Shown here one piece after another: positions 15,944 through 25,210 of a stretch of 64,000 nt of DNA. Both the position numbers and the translations under genes were made by a program. This stretch comes from JAHRVQ01 sp963976815 (lineage in GTDB: Bacteria > Pseudomonadota > Gammaproteobacteria > Pseudomonadales > Azotimanducaceae): positions 372,001-436,000 of the forward strand of contig CAXBLU010000001.1 of assembly GCA_963976815.1 (NCBI GenBank), given 5' to 3'. The notes below the pieces were generated by a model. The model made no database searches. It was not told where the DNA came from and worked only from the letters and a program-made list of their open reading frames with translations. Numbering within the stretch: the stretch's first letter is position 1; the number at the start of each line of letters is the position of its first letter.

Positions 15944-17242
15944 GTGAGTGAAATTAAAATAGCAGGAACAGGTGGTCAGGACGTGTACGTTGGCAGCCCC
16001 TCTCATACCAAGAGAAACCTTGTGTGGCTGGGTGCCACCATCAGCGTGCTGCTTTCTGGTTACTTTTTGTACAGTTATCTGCAGGGTTACGTGGCGGCGG
16101 ATAGTTTTTTTGAACGTAGCAAAGTCAGAACTGCCGTGGTCACCCGGGGCAATTTCGAACGGGGTATATCTGTAGAAGGCAACGTTGTTGCGACCTTTAG
16201 CCCTACGCTTTATGCCCAGGATACGGGCGATGTTTTCTTGCATGTGGACGAAGGTGACAAAGTTCTCAAAGGCAGTTTATTGGCAGTCATTGATAACCCC
16301 GAACTACTTAGCCGACAAAAAAGCGAGCTGGCGTCCCTCGAATTACTCGAAGTTGAACTCGAAACACTCCGGAATCAGATCAAACAACGCGAGCTCAATG
16401 ATATTCAAACCCTAACCTTGCTCAAAATCCGCTTGGAAGCAGAACGTCGCGAACTGGCCCGGATGACAAAAATCGTCAACGACGGCAGCATCAGCGTGAA
16501 TGACTTTGAGAAAACTAAAGATGAAGTGCACGCCCTCACGGTTCAGGTAAACAACGCCGAAGAACAAAATGTCCTCACCATTGAGAATCACGTCCTTGAG
16601 CTTAAAACTAAAACGCTGTTTATAGACAAACAACGATTGCTCGCAGACGATATCACCCGGCAGGTAGAGGCTCTACAAGTTAGGTCGCCCGTTGATGGTG
16701 TAGTAGGTGATGTGCAGGTTAAAGAGCAGGATACCGTAGCCAAGAAACAACCCATCTTGAAAGTCGTGGACTTATCATCCTACGAACTTGAAGTACTGAT
16801 TCCAGAAACCTATGCGGAAAGCCTTCAAAAAGGGCTTGTGGTTAGAGTGGCATACCGAAACGAGGAACACCCGGCAACTCTGGCCAGCATTTCTCCTCAG
16901 GTACAAAACGGTAGTGTCGCTGCTCGGGTTGTTTTCAGCGGCTCTGCACCCTCAGCACTAAGAGAGAACCTACGACTGAACAGTAAAATTATTCTAGAGC
17001 AAAAAGGTGATGTGCTTAAGGTCCAGCGCGGCCCGTTTGTCGAAAGTCATGGTGGCCGAGGGGTATACGTGATGGACGACAAAAGCTCAACCGCTTCGAT
17101 GGCTGAATTCAGGCGGATTCAGGTGGGTTCAGTTGGCATCAGTGAGGTAGAGATTGTCTCGGGACTGGTTGCCGGTGAAGTCATCATTATTTCGAACACA
17201 GTGGAATTGTCAGGTGCTGAGAGAGTGCTTATCACCAACTAA
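15944..17242 (+). CDS. HlyD/MacA-type periplasmic adaptor of an ABC exporter
   Basis: The 432-residue protein has one N-terminal transmembrane helix (about 25-45), a biotinyl-lipoyl-like half (VVTRGNFERGISVEGNV, VFLHVDEGDKVLKGSLLA), a long coiled-coil hairpin (about 115-225), the second lipoyl half (LQVRSPVDGVVGDVQVKEQD) and beta-barrel and membrane-proximal domains ending with VEIVSGLVAGEVI. It should bridge the inner-membrane ABC complex to the periplasm or an outer-membrane channel. No TolC gene is adjacent. GTG 15944 and TTG 15920 are both possible starts without strong ribosome-binding sites. It is followed by the ATPase and two permeases. Confidence 0.87.
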   Translation: MSEIKIAGTGGQDVYVGSPSHTKRNLVWLGATISVLLSGYFLYSYLQGYVAADSFFERSKVRTAVVTRGNFERGISVEGNVVATFSPTLYAQDTGDVFLHVDEGDKVLKGSLLAVIDNPELLSRQKSELASLELLEVELETLRNQIKQRELNDIQTLTLLKIRLEAERRELARMTKIVNDGSISVNDFEKTKDEVHALTVQVNNAEEQNVLTIENHVLELKTKTLFIDKQRLLADDITRQVEALQVRSPVDGVVGDVQVKEQDTVAKKQPILKVVDLSSYELEVLIPETYAESLQKGLVVRVAYRNEEHPATLASISPQVQNGSVAARVVFSGSAPSALRENLRLNSKIILEQKGDVLKVQRGPFVESHGGRGVYVMDDKSSTASMAEFRRIQVGSVGISEVEIVSGLVAGEVIIISNTVELSGAERVLITN

Positions 17243-17267
17243 ATAGTGTCAAAAAGAGGGGAACGGC

Positions 17268-17951
17268 ATGTTCAAGATGGTAGACATCGAACGAAGTTTT
17301 AGAATGGGCGATATGATGACCTACGCGCTCCGGGGTTTTAATCTGGAAATCGCGGAGGGCGACTTTGTCGCGGTTGAAGGACCTTCTGGTGCGGGTAAGA
17401 CCACCTTCCTAAACATTGCTGGTTTGCTTGACCCTATGGACAGCGGCCAGTATTGGCTTGCCGGAGAAGACGTTAGTCAATTGAACGATCGACAACGTTC
17501 ACAAATTCGCAACGAAAAGATCGGCTTTATCTTTCAAGGGTTCAATTTGATACCCGATCTCACAGCAGCTAAAAATGTTGATCTACCACTTCGCCTAAGA
17601 GGTATGCCTGCGGCGGAACGCAAGCAGCGTGTTCAACAGTCATTAGAACAAGTTGGGCTGGAGAATCGCAGCGGTCACCTGCCGAGCAAGTTATCGGGCG
17701 GTCAACAACAACGGGTAGCGATCGCTCGAGCCATAGCCGGTTCGCCTAGTATCATTTTGGCGGACGAGCCGACAGGCAACCTGGATTCGGCCATGGCAAC
17801 GCAGATCATGCAGATTCTGAAACAGATTAATGACGCAGGTACCACGGTCATTATGGTGACCCATTCACCGGAAAGCGCATTGGAAGCAAAGCAACGAATT
17901 GTCATTCGTGACGGTCAGGTTGAACCCACTAGCGTCGAAACTGCAGATTGA
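17268..17951 (+). CDS. MacB/LolD-type ABC ATPase
   Basis: The 227-residue protein has Walker A GPSGAGKTT at 38-46, Q-loop GFIFQGFNLIP near 86-96, signature LSGGQQQRVAIARA at 142-155, Walker B IILADEPTGNLDS at 162-174 and an H-loop in VTHSPE. These are the marks of the MacB/LolD/FtsE ATPase class that drives FtsX-type mechanotransmission permeases. It lies 25 bases after the HlyD gene and 10 bases before the first permease, confirming a single operon. Unlike MacB, it is not fused to a permease. Confidence 0.94.
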   Translation: MFKMVDIERSFRMGDMMTYALRGFNLEIAEGDFVAVEGPSGAGKTTFLNIAGLLDPMDSGQYWLAGEDVSQLNDRQRSQIRNEKIGFIFQGFNLIPDLTAAKNVDLPLRLRGMPAAERKQRVQQSLEQVGLENRSGHLPSKLSGGQQQRVAIARAIAGSPSIILADEPTGNLDSAMATQIMQILKQINDAGTTVIMVTHSPESALEAKQRIVIRDGQVEPTSVETAD

Positions 17952-17961
17952 GGAATACGAC

Positions 17962-19335
17962 ATGTTTGTACTTGCGTTCGAGTCTGCCCTTAGAAGTATT
18001 GTCAGGACACCGGGAATCTCACTACTGGTAGTACTTGCTATATCCCTGGGGGTTGGCATCACCATGCCGATGGTGACCCTGTACCACAATAGTGGCGGTG
18101 ATCCGATCAAAACAAACAGCGACAAAATCTTTAGGGTTTTGATCGACAACTGGCATCTAGACGGCGTCTACTATTTCCGCAATCCAGAGTTGCCAACTGA
18201 AATACTCGCGCCCCGGGATGCTCGGGCGATAGCGACGTCTGAGATACCCAGCAAAACCGCCCTCTCCTACGCCTCATACCAATACATTGGCCCAGCAGAT
18301 CAAGCCACAACCCTGCGGCCTTTCTATGCGGAGATACGTGCGACAACCGCTGACTTCTTTACGATGTTTGGCCTGCCTTTTAAGGATGGCGCTTACTGGT
18401 CTGAAGATGCAGATCGCTCTATGCAAAACGTCGCGGTGATCAGCTCAGCAACCAGCAGTCGATTATTTGGCAGTGGCGCAAGCGTTGGTAAACAATTCAA
18501 AATTGCCGGAAATATCTATACGGTGGTAGGCGTATTGCAACCCTGGTCCATGACACCGCGGGTTTACGATCTTTCACAAACAAACGCTCGCCCGGAAGCC
18601 GTTTATGTCCCACTGAGTGATTTTCGTCGTACCAACCTATTCCCCAACCGATGGCGAACCCTGGAAGAAAATATTGAACAGGTTATCAATACCGAGTTTC
18701 TTAATAGTGAAACAATCTACGCCCAACTCTGGGTCCAGCTTGATTCCCAACAGGACGTTTCCGCTTATCAGGACTTTTTGAGCAATTATGTCATTGAGCA
18801 AAAATCATTAGGCCGACTACCCAGACCTATCAATAATCAGCTGTATACCGCCCATGACTGGGTAGACAAAGCACCGGGGAATCAATCTACCAAACAGCTA
18901 TACAGTGTCTTTATTATTGTTGGCATCTTTTTTCTGCTGGTATGTCTGTTCAACCTCTTGAGCTTGCTCCTCGCAAAATTTATGGCAGCGGCACCAGAGG
19001 CTTGTGTCCTTCGCGCCCTGGGCGCGTCTCGCAGCTTAATCTTTACCCAGTATGTGATTGAGGTTGTACTCCTCGGCATCCTGGGTGGATTGCTTAGCAT
19101 TGCTGTGGCCAAGGCCGCATTAAAAGGGATGTTCTGGGTTTATATAGAAAACCTGCCAACAGAATTCAAACAGGTTCAATCTGTAGACCCAAGTGAGAGT
19201 ACCTATATTCAATTCGATACCGAGTTGTTGATTTACGCATTCGTGCTTGCCACCATCGCGTCTCTTGTCTCCGCAATTTATCCCGCCTGGCGAAGTTGCA
19301 GAATTCCACCGGCTGAATTCCTTAAAATGAACTAG
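17962..19335 (+). CDS. FtsX/MacB-type ABC permease (first of two)
   Basis: The 457-residue protein has an N-terminal transmembrane helix (about 17-37), a large periplasmic domain with the MacB_PCD hallmark YTVVGVL, and three C-terminal helices (about 310-335, 360-385 and 425-445) including the conserved ALGASR cytosolic motif. This is the four-helix FtsX/MacB topology. ATG 17962, with GAGGAA upstream, sits just after the ATPase stop. With the second permease it presumably forms a heterodimer; MacB itself is a homodimer. Confidence 0.9.
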   Translation: MFVLAFESALRSIVRTPGISLLVVLAISLGVGITMPMVTLYHNSGGDPIKTNSDKIFRVLIDNWHLDGVYYFRNPELPTEILAPRDARAIATSEIPSKTALSYASYQYIGPADQATTLRPFYAEIRATTADFFTMFGLPFKDGAYWSEDADRSMQNVAVISSATSSRLFGSGASVGKQFKIAGNIYTVVGVLQPWSMTPRVYDLSQTNARPEAVYVPLSDFRRTNLFPNRWRTLEENIEQVINTEFLNSETIYAQLWVQLDSQQDVSAYQDFLSNYVIEQKSLGRLPRPINNQLYTAHDWVDKAPGNQSTKQLYSVFIIVGIFFLLVCLFNLLSLLLAKFMAAAPEACVLRALGASRSLIFTQYVIEVVLLGILGGLLSIAVAKAALKGMFWVYIENLPTEFKQVQSVDPSESTYIQFDTELLIYAFVLATIASLVSAIYPAWRSCRIPPAEFLKMN

Positions 19336-19344
19336 GAAACTCCT

Positions 19345-20601
19345 ATGTATCTATCTGACATCTTTAGTACATTTCGCCAGTCATTTGGTGGCACGATACT
19401 GCTTATCATACAGGTCGCATTTACCTTCGCTGTACTGGTGAACGTTTACGCCATGGTGGATGCCTATAGCGTACAAATGGTAGGTGAGTCTGGGTACGTG
19501 GATGAACCATCGTTAGTGGGCATCACCCTGCGCCCTTACAATAAAGTTAGCAACGATACAGAAGCAGTTGGACAATGGCGCAATCAGATTGAACGAGATT
19601 TGGCCATTATGCGCGCCACGCCTGGCGTCAAAGAAGTTGCCCTGGCCCATGCCGGCGTGCCCTTTATGAACCCAATAGGCGTAGGTAACTTCGATGAAAT
19701 TCGCAGGGTAGATCAAGATCAATCAAGCTCCGTACCTAATACCCGCTACTCAGCAGATGTTAATACCTTGTCACTACTAGGGGTGGAACTGATTGCCGGT
19801 CGTGACTTCACCGCAGCCGATGTGCGCTGGATTAATGCAACTGACTCAGACGGTGGTCCCGCGACCATCATTACCAAAACTCTCGCCGATCTACTTTTCC
19901 CAGATCAAGAAGCCGTTGGCCAACAAGTGGTACTAAGAAGCGGACATGTGCTGACCGTCATTGGCGTCGTCAAGCTCGCCAAAGCTGTATACTGGGCACC
20001 CTATGATGACTACGCTTCTTTTACTGCTGGCCGCGTGCAACTCAATGAAAACTATCTAGTCCGGCTCGATCGGTCCCAGGCTGGATTAGATTTTCTTGGT
20101 GCAAGAGCGGAGATCATTCAAAACCTCACCCAGCGACTATCAGATGAATCCGATGAACGTGAAGTAAAAGTCGAAACCCTGGCGGAACTCAAAAAAAGTA
20201 ACCTGGGACGCTACATCATCATCAACAGTATCGTGGGTGCAGTTGCCCTACTCCTCATATTAGTGACGGCATTAGGCAACTACGGTCAAATGTCCTACAC
20301 CATTCTAAAGCGCACCAAGCAAATCGGTATCCGGCGAGCACTTGGCGCAACCAGACAGTATGTGTTCAACTATTTCTTGATTGAGAACTTAGCGGTTACC
20401 CTGCTCGGTATCGTGCCTGGTATGGTCCTGATGCTCGGACTCAATTCTGTAATCCTAAACGCCATGGGCTATGGACAATTCCATATCCAGCACATCGTCA
20501 TATGTGCAGCCTTTATGTTTCTGGTGAGCTTCATCGCAGCGTTATTGCCAATCTTCAAAGCAATGCAAATCTCGCCAGCGATTGCGACGAAGACGGTGTA
20601 A
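19345..20601 (+). CDS. FtsX/MacB-type ABC permease (second of two)
   Basis: The 418-residue protein repeats the topology: helix at about 12-37, periplasmic domain with the TVIGVVKLAKAVYWAPYDDY segment, and three C-terminal helices with IGIRRALGATR. A good AGGA site precedes ATG 19345. It starts nine bases after the first permease. The two permeases differ in length and sequence, so they are not a recent duplication. Relatives with separate permeases export peptides, lantibiotics or lipopeptides; the cargo here is not shown. Confidence 0.9.
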   Translation: MYLSDIFSTFRQSFGGTILLIIQVAFTFAVLVNVYAMVDAYSVQMVGESGYVDEPSLVGITLRPYNKVSNDTEAVGQWRNQIERDLAIMRATPGVKEVALAHAGVPFMNPIGVGNFDEIRRVDQDQSSSVPNTRYSADVNTLSLLGVELIAGRDFTAADVRWINATDSDGGPATIITKTLADLLFPDQEAVGQQVVLRSGHVLTVIGVVKLAKAVYWAPYDDYASFTAGRVQLNENYLVRLDRSQAGLDFLGARAEIIQNLTQRLSDESDEREVKVETLAELKKSNLGRYIIINSIVGAVALLLILVTALGNYGQMSYTILKRTKQIGIRRALGATRQYVFNYFLIENLAVTLLGIVPGMVLMLGLNSVILNAMGYGQFHIQHIVICAAFMFLVSFIAALLPIFKAMQISPAIATKTV

Positions 20602-20615
20602 CGGCAGAGTACTAG

Positions 20616-21053
20616 CTACTGTTCAGCATATGCAGCCAGAATCTTCGGAAAATCATCCTCGGTTGGAAACTTCTCGAAACTGAACCTCGCTCCCGTAGCC
20701 GCCCACGGAAGCATCTCGTCGGTATAAGCTTCAATAAATGGCGCAAACGACTGAGCATCTTCCATCATGGTTGCTCGAACATTAACAAAATCCCCCACAT
20801 CCTGTGGTCGAGTAAAGAGCCAACTTTTGCAATCAGGACAAAAGTAATGCTTCGTTTCAGTCTGCAATCCACCTAGCACAGGTTCTCCAGTCGTGATCCT
20901 AAATGCTGATGACGGATATAGTTCAGACAGAGAATATGCGCTAGCCGTCATACGCTGGCAACCTGAACAGTGACAAGCCATGGTAATCAAGGGCGGAATA
21001 CTAACTTCAAATTGAACTGTGCCACAGCGACACTGACCGTTCCTGTTGCTCAA
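20616..21053 (-). CDS. GFA/CENP-V-family zinc protein
   Basis: The 145-residue protein has the GFA zinc pattern: Cys8-x-Cys10-Gly, Cys27-x-Cys29-x-x-Cys32 and Cys72-x-x-Cys75, with the CHCSGCQR and FCPDCKSWLF motifs. The family is named after glutathione-dependent formaldehyde-activating enzyme, but most members have no proven activity. It may bind glutathione S-hydroxymethyl or other thiol adducts. It converges on the exporter operon with a 14-base gap and stands alone otherwise. Confidence 0.87.
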   Translation of the reverse strand: MSNRNGQCRCGTVQFEVSIPPLITMACHCSGCQRMTASAYSLSELYPSSAFRITTGEPVLGGLQTETKHYFCPDCKSWLFTRPQDVGDFVNVRATMMEDAQSFAPFIEAYTDEMLPWAATGARFSFEKFPTEDDFPKILAAYAEQ

Positions 21054-21591
21054 AACTTCACCCTTCTCTGATTATTAGATCCGCCATTATGACATAGGGC
21101 TATTGACGCCGTTATGGTTGTAGTCGGGTCCGCGATCAACCCAGTCCACGATCCATTTTGCAGCGATAGCACTTTTTTCATCACTAGATAATTAAGGTAG
21201 CATGATCTCAACTGGGTTTACCAAGGGATACCTGTGTTCTTATGAACCGTACCTTTGTTTGCCTTTATCTCAGGCTTAAGGCCGAAATAGAAGTTCATAT
21301 CTCGAAATAGTTAACTTAGGTGTGCCTTTTTATGTATTAAAGAACCAGCGATGACGCGCTTCAACGCCTGGAAACTTCTACTGCCAGACAACACCGATCG
21401 GGGCATCAATTTTTGATTCTCGAGCTGTCGGAACAAATACTCCGTACAATCTGCAAAACGATCGTCGAAAACGGGTGTTTAACAATGTGAGTGTTTCTAG
21501 ATGTTTTCCTCCAGAAACCCAATCGAATATTGCGCGATCTCGCCTAGCACATACGCCTCACACAACCGGTCTAATCTATAGTCAACAGTCG
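21054..21591. other. intergenic stretch without a convincing gene
   Basis: This 538-base segment contains only short open frames. A plus-strand frame at 21475-21669 runs antisense into the methyltransferase end and lacks a ribosome-binding site or recognisable motif. Base composition is slightly more AT-rich than the neighbours. I see no strong hairpin or repeat. It may hold decayed coding sequence. Confidence 0.5.
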
Positions 21592-22209
21592 TCAACCCGC
21601 GGCTCGGTACATCGTCAGAGAATCCGCTGTTTTCAGCAGAACAGGATTGCTAAACCCCCCATCGACTAGCGCGACCCTTTGTTCATCCTGGGTCATATAC
21701 AGTTCACGGTTTGCCATGCCGTCGCTGCCTGCAAAGTGATCACATACCAGGTACAAACCACCGGACTCTAGAATCGTTCGAACTTCTCGGTGGAGTGCCG
21801 ATGCGTGACGTTTGTGCCTCAACTCGTGCACTGCTTGATTGGTAACAACACAGCTAAACTTTCCTAGTTCTCGGGTCCAGTTGGTTTCTTTAAAACTCCT
21901 CTCCACGAAATTTACACGAACGGCAGTAACACCTAGCCTTAAACGTGAGAGCTCGTGCATCGCCCCGGAGAAGTCGAGCGCAACGTATGAAATGTTTGAA
22001 AACTTGTTGAGTAGATGCTCAGCCAAAAAGCCTGGTCCCGATCCGAGTTCTAGGACATTGGTAACCGCTGAGTGGTGATTCGATAGTTCGGACGTGAACA
22101 ATTCGAAAAACTCTGGGCGTGATGGTCGTTTTTGCAAAGCACTCCGCTCCCACTCTTTCGCGTCTGCCAAATCTTGCAGGTTTATTGGGCTTGGGACATC
22201 GTCACACAT
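21592..22209 (-). CDS. class I SAM-dependent methyltransferase
   Basis: The 205-residue protein has motif I VLELGSGPGF at about 52-61, an acidic motif II region (YVALDFSGAMHELSR), and motif IV-like CVVTNQAVHELRHKRHA. It is a Rossmann-fold methyltransferase of the Methyltransf_25 kind; a small molecule is the likeliest substrate. No partner gene is adjacent. The ATG at 22209 precedes MCDDVPSP. It sits at the left end of the accessory-looking stretch. Confidence 0.82.
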   Translation of the reverse strand: MCDDVPSPINLQDLADAKEWERSALQKRPSRPEFFELFTSELSNHHSAVTNVLELGSGPGFLAEHLLNKFSNISYVALDFSGAMHELSRLRLGVTAVRVNFVERSFKETNWTRELGKFSCVVTNQAVHELRHKRHASALHREVRTILESGGLYLVCDHFAGSDGMANRELYMTQDEQRVALVDGGFSNPVLLKTADSLTMYRAAG

Positions 22210-22375
22210 GCGCAGATCTCAATTTGGGGTGTTTAATATGAGCTACCGAGTCTAGATTCACCAATGACTTCTTCTTATTTGATCTATAGCCGTCCGACAT
22301 ATCTCGTGTAATAGATGTTTCAGTAAAGGGTGACTGCCAACTACAGCCTGTCACACATTTTGCTAATATTCACGA

Positions 22376-22489
22376 ATGGACAAAAAGTTACTTCAAGGTA
22401 AGCAAGTGAGTCTTCGCGGACTAATTGAAAGTGATCGAGTGCAGATGGAAAAACGTCCCCGAATTAAAGCGCCTCACTGGTCCACATAA
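22376..22489 (+). pseudogene. N-terminal fragment of a RimJ/RimL-type GNAT gene
   Basis: An ATG at 22376 opens a 37-codon frame whose product starts MDKKLLQGKQVSLRGLIESD, the typical opening of RimJ/RimL acetyltransferases (GxxVxLRxLxxxD). It stops at 22487-22489, before any acetyl-CoA-binding motif. It is therefore a truncated remnant. It ends three bases from the convergent intact GNAT gene. A C-terminal GNAT fragment on the same strand lies at 24933-25151. Confidence 0.6.
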
Positions 22490-22492
22490 TGC

Positions 22493-22960
22493 TCAGCTAA
22501 TCTGTTGAAAACCAAAACTTTTGAATAGGTTCTCCGACGGAGTGTTTCCAGCCGTAATTCCTCCAAGAACCCTTGAGTGACCATCTCTCTTTAACTGATG
22601 AAGGACTTCTTGTAGAAGGCACCTAGCAGTACCTGTTCTCTTAGCTCTGTCCGCGGTCATTATGTAGCCAATTAGTGGGGCTGCCTGTTTCTTGAGGTAC
22701 ATCACCAGGCAGGCTGATTTACAGCCATTTTCATCTAATGCCATCAATGAGTTTTCCAGAAGTGGTTGGCTCTCAAAAAAGCTGCTTACTTCTGCTAAAG
22801 AATCGTCAAATGTTTGATCCCGCCAATCGATCGTGTCCCTATAAGCATCCAGCATCAGTTCGGCCAAAATGACGGTATCGGTCTGCTTGGGGTTCACTAC
22901 CCTAACTCCAGAACTGCTTGGTTCACATGCCATTAAATCTAAGATGTACTTATTTTTCAC
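22493..22960 (-). CDS. GNAT N-acetyltransferase
   Basis: The protein of about 155 residues has VRVVNPKQTDTVILAELMLDAY, SACLVMYLKKQ, PLIGYIMTADRAKRTGTARCLL (acetyl-CoA loop) and ENLFKSFGF near the end. A typical GNAT fold with unknown substrate. GTG 22960 is chosen because AGAGAGG lies four bases upstream; an ATG at 22987 is possible but has no good site. It lies between the two broken GNAT genes and next to the MutS-like gene. Confidence 0.78.
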   Translation of the reverse strand: MKNKYILDLMACEPSSSGVRVVNPKQTDTVILAELMLDAYRDTIDWRDQTFDDSLAEVSSFFESQPLLENSLMALDENGCKSACLVMYLKKQAAPLIGYIMTADRAKRTGTARCLLQEVLHQLKRDGHSRVLGGITAGNTPSENLFKSFGFQQIS

Positions 22961-23032
22961 AAAACCTCTCTCACAGTGAAAGACCATACCTAAGGACGTC
23001 CGATGGTCACTGATTCTCTATTGGCTAGTGAT

Positions 23033-24688
23033 TCACCAATTTTGTTTGCCCGATTTACTTTCAAGCTCTGAAACAATTTCTAGGGCACGCTCCACAATCT
23101 TCTGTGGGTAGCCTATTCTATCGAGCAATTTGATCGCGTTTCTCCCAAGGGGCCGGCCAGGTCGCACCAAAAAATCGAAAGGTTCATCTGGATCACCCGT
23201 CTCCTCAAAGTGCAGGAGCTCATATCGGCCTTCTAATCTATCTAGTAGCTCAACATCATGAGTGGTCACCATCACAGTTTGTCGCTCGCTCAGAATTTCT
23301 AATACAGAAGTGGAAGCCGCGATTCTTTCAACGGTGTTCGTGCCGCGATAGATTTCATCTATGAGAAACAAAAACGGGCCATCGAGTGATGATTTTTCGA
23401 TCATGTTCAAAATCAATTTGAGTTCGGTAAAGTAATAGCTTTCACCTCTCAATATCGCGTCATCCCGTTTAATCGCTGTATACACTTCAAAGCGGCCTAA
23501 TCTAACTCCATCTGCATGAGCAAACCAAACTGTTTGAGCAAGGATCACGTTCACGCCGATGGTTCGGATGAAAGTAGTTTTACCCGCCATATTGCTACCC
23601 GCAATCAACAAAGATTGTTTGTCGATCGTTGCTGAATTCTTTACAGGATTCTTTAATAGAGGGTGATAAGCCTTATCGAATGCTATCCCATTCCCCTCGA
23701 CCATCTCTGGATGGCATATCTGTTCCGAGGCAACCAGGTAGTTCGCAATAGAGATCATTTCATCAACGGTGGAAATAGTTTCTAAGACGTCTACCAGAAG
23801 CGTTTTGTTAGAGCCAACGATTCGGGTTCCCCGCACATAAAGCAAAGGGTCCAGCAATGCGACGATGTTCATCCAATGGAAGAACAGGTTCAATACACCA
23901 GCCCCACCGACCCGGTCAACTGCAAAAAATCTGAGCCTTTGTGCCAGCCAATATAATGTTGATTTATTGTACGGCAGGTTATCCAGCACCTTGATCGAAG
24001 CTGGCGTGTCCGCTTTCGGCAGTGAGACGGCACAAAACAGAAGCGAAGAAAGTTGAGAATAACCTGACATAAAGCGTGATACACGATCCGCCATGCGAAT
24101 TGAGACATAGAAGTTAATCGCAGCCATTGCGACAGCAACAGGAATGAACGTAGGAGAAAAGAAGCACGCAAGCAGAACTATAACCGTTAGGCTCGATTGC
24201 AAAATAATGAGCTTTGAATGCGGAACTGGAGGCGTCTCTCCATGCAGCAACGCAATTAGATTCCAACTTGGTTCATGCTCAAGCTTTGCCAAAGACATTT
24301 GAATGGCTTCTCTGAACTTGGTCTGTGCCATCAATGTTCCAATATCTGTAAACCGACTCTTCAGTGTCTCCTCTGGGCGATAGGTACGCAGTGTGTTGTA
24401 CAACGATTGCTTTCCTAACGATGTAACACAGCTGTCAATACGAAGAAATATTTGGTCAAAATCCAGATCCTCCCAGGTCTTATCAGAAACATACCGGTTC
24501 TCAAACGTCTGTATTGCTTTAAACCAATACTCCAAGTTCGGGACATAAGTCTGATTCTCACTATCAATCGTTCCCCAGGAATCAACAAAGGCCACATATC
24601 GAGCCACACGTGGAAAAAGTAGTCTTGCAACTGGCGGCGACACAGCTGAAACTTTTCGGTACAGCGTCAGTTTGAAGTTTTGTTTCAT
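23033..24688 (-). CDS. membrane-anchored MutS-like ATPase
   Basis: The 551-residue protein has a MutS-type C-terminal ATPase: Walker A GSNMAGKTT at 364-372, FVVY-like switch region, RGESYYFTELK, Walker B FLFLIDEIYRGTN at 439-451 and VTTHD. Upstream is a MutS core/lever-like helical region, and two hydrophobic helices near 160-198 are predicted to span the membrane. It lacks the mismatch-binding domain I and the Smr nuclease of MutS2. Such membrane MutS homologues exist in many bacteria with no clear function. The start is supported by an AACTTGGAAAA-rich leader. It is divergent from the toxin-antitoxin region. Confidence 0.85.
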   Translation of the reverse strand: MKQNFKLTLYRKVSAVSPPVARLLFPRVARYVAFVDSWGTIDSENQTYVPNLEYWFKAIQTFENRYVSDKTWEDLDFDQIFLRIDSCVTSLGKQSLYNTLRTYRPEETLKSRFTDIGTLMAQTKFREAIQMSLAKLEHEPSWNLIALLHGETPPVPHSKLIILQSSLTVIVLLACFFSPTFIPVAVAMAAINFYVSIRMADRVSRFMSGYSQLSSLLFCAVSLPKADTPASIKVLDNLPYNKSTLYWLAQRLRFFAVDRVGGAGVLNLFFHWMNIVALLDPLLYVRGTRIVGSNKTLLVDVLETISTVDEMISIANYLVASEQICHPEMVEGNGIAFDKAYHPLLKNPVKNSATIDKQSLLIAGSNMAGKTTFIRTIGVNVILAQTVWFAHADGVRLGRFEVYTAIKRDDAILRGESYYFTELKLILNMIEKSSLDGPFLFLIDEIYRGTNTVERIAASTSVLEILSERQTVMVTTHDVELLDRLEGRYELLHFEETGDPDEPFDFLVRPGRPLGRNAIKLLDRIGYPQKIVERALEIVSELESKSGKQNW

Positions 24689-24932
24689 TTTTTTCCAAGT
24701 TCGTTGGATCGTCCCATGCTATTTTTCTCAAATGCAATTACGACCTAATGCGTGGTCTGCTGTTAGCGAACTGATACTAGTCAGGCTGTACACAATAAGT
24801 CCAATTTTCCTCAAATATCGACGACTCGACAGTTAAATCAAGATATGGAAATTGATTGTAATTTGAGCAGCTAATTTAGACATCCCGAAACGTTTAAAAT
24901 GCGGATCTTGTCACACCGGCCAAAGATAATGA

Positions 24933-25151
24933 GACCCTAGCCAAGGCCATGGGAAAGTCGCGATGGAGTGGCTCTTTAGACAGGTAAACAGCCTTGGCCT
25001 AACCGCGGTTACAGGACAAGTACTCGGGAACAATCAGCAGGCTTTGGCTTTCTACAAACAACTCGGATTTAACGTCATCGCCGAGCAAGAACCTCGTTTC
25101 GAGCAGAATGGCCAGACCTATTCCACTCCATTAATCGAGAAGCAACTCTGA
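24933..25151 (+). pseudogene. C-terminal fragment of a GNAT gene
   Basis: From GAC at 24933, just after an in-frame TGA, the frame reads DPSQGHGKVAMEWLF, then GLTAVTGQVLGNNQQALAFYKQLGF: the acetyl-CoA loop and final strands of a GNAT. There is no room for the N-terminal half in this frame. It could be translated from ATG 24963, but that removes the loop. It ends 18 bases before the YefM-type operator. It is probably a gene remnant left by rearrangement. Confidence 0.65.
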
Positions 25152-25168
25152 CCCCAACCTTGACTCTC

Positions 25169-25186
25169 CGTACGCCATACCGTACG
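25169..25186. promoter_or_regulatory. double CGTACG operator of the yefM-yoeB pair
   Basis: Two CGTACG palindromes at 25169-25174 and 25181-25186 have centres 12 bases apart, about 25 bases before the antitoxin ATG. The E. coli yefM operator likewise has two palindromes with TGTACA cores about 12 bases apart. This spacing supports autoregulation by the YefM-YoeB complex; it also suggests that the antitoxin starts at 25211. Confidence 0.65.
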
Positions 25187-25210
25187 CTTTACCTTTTTGA
25201 GATCGCTGCC

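Noticed and set aside
21475..21669. plus-strand frame of 64 codons
   Set aside because: No ribosome-binding site or motif, and it runs antisense into the methyltransferase gene.
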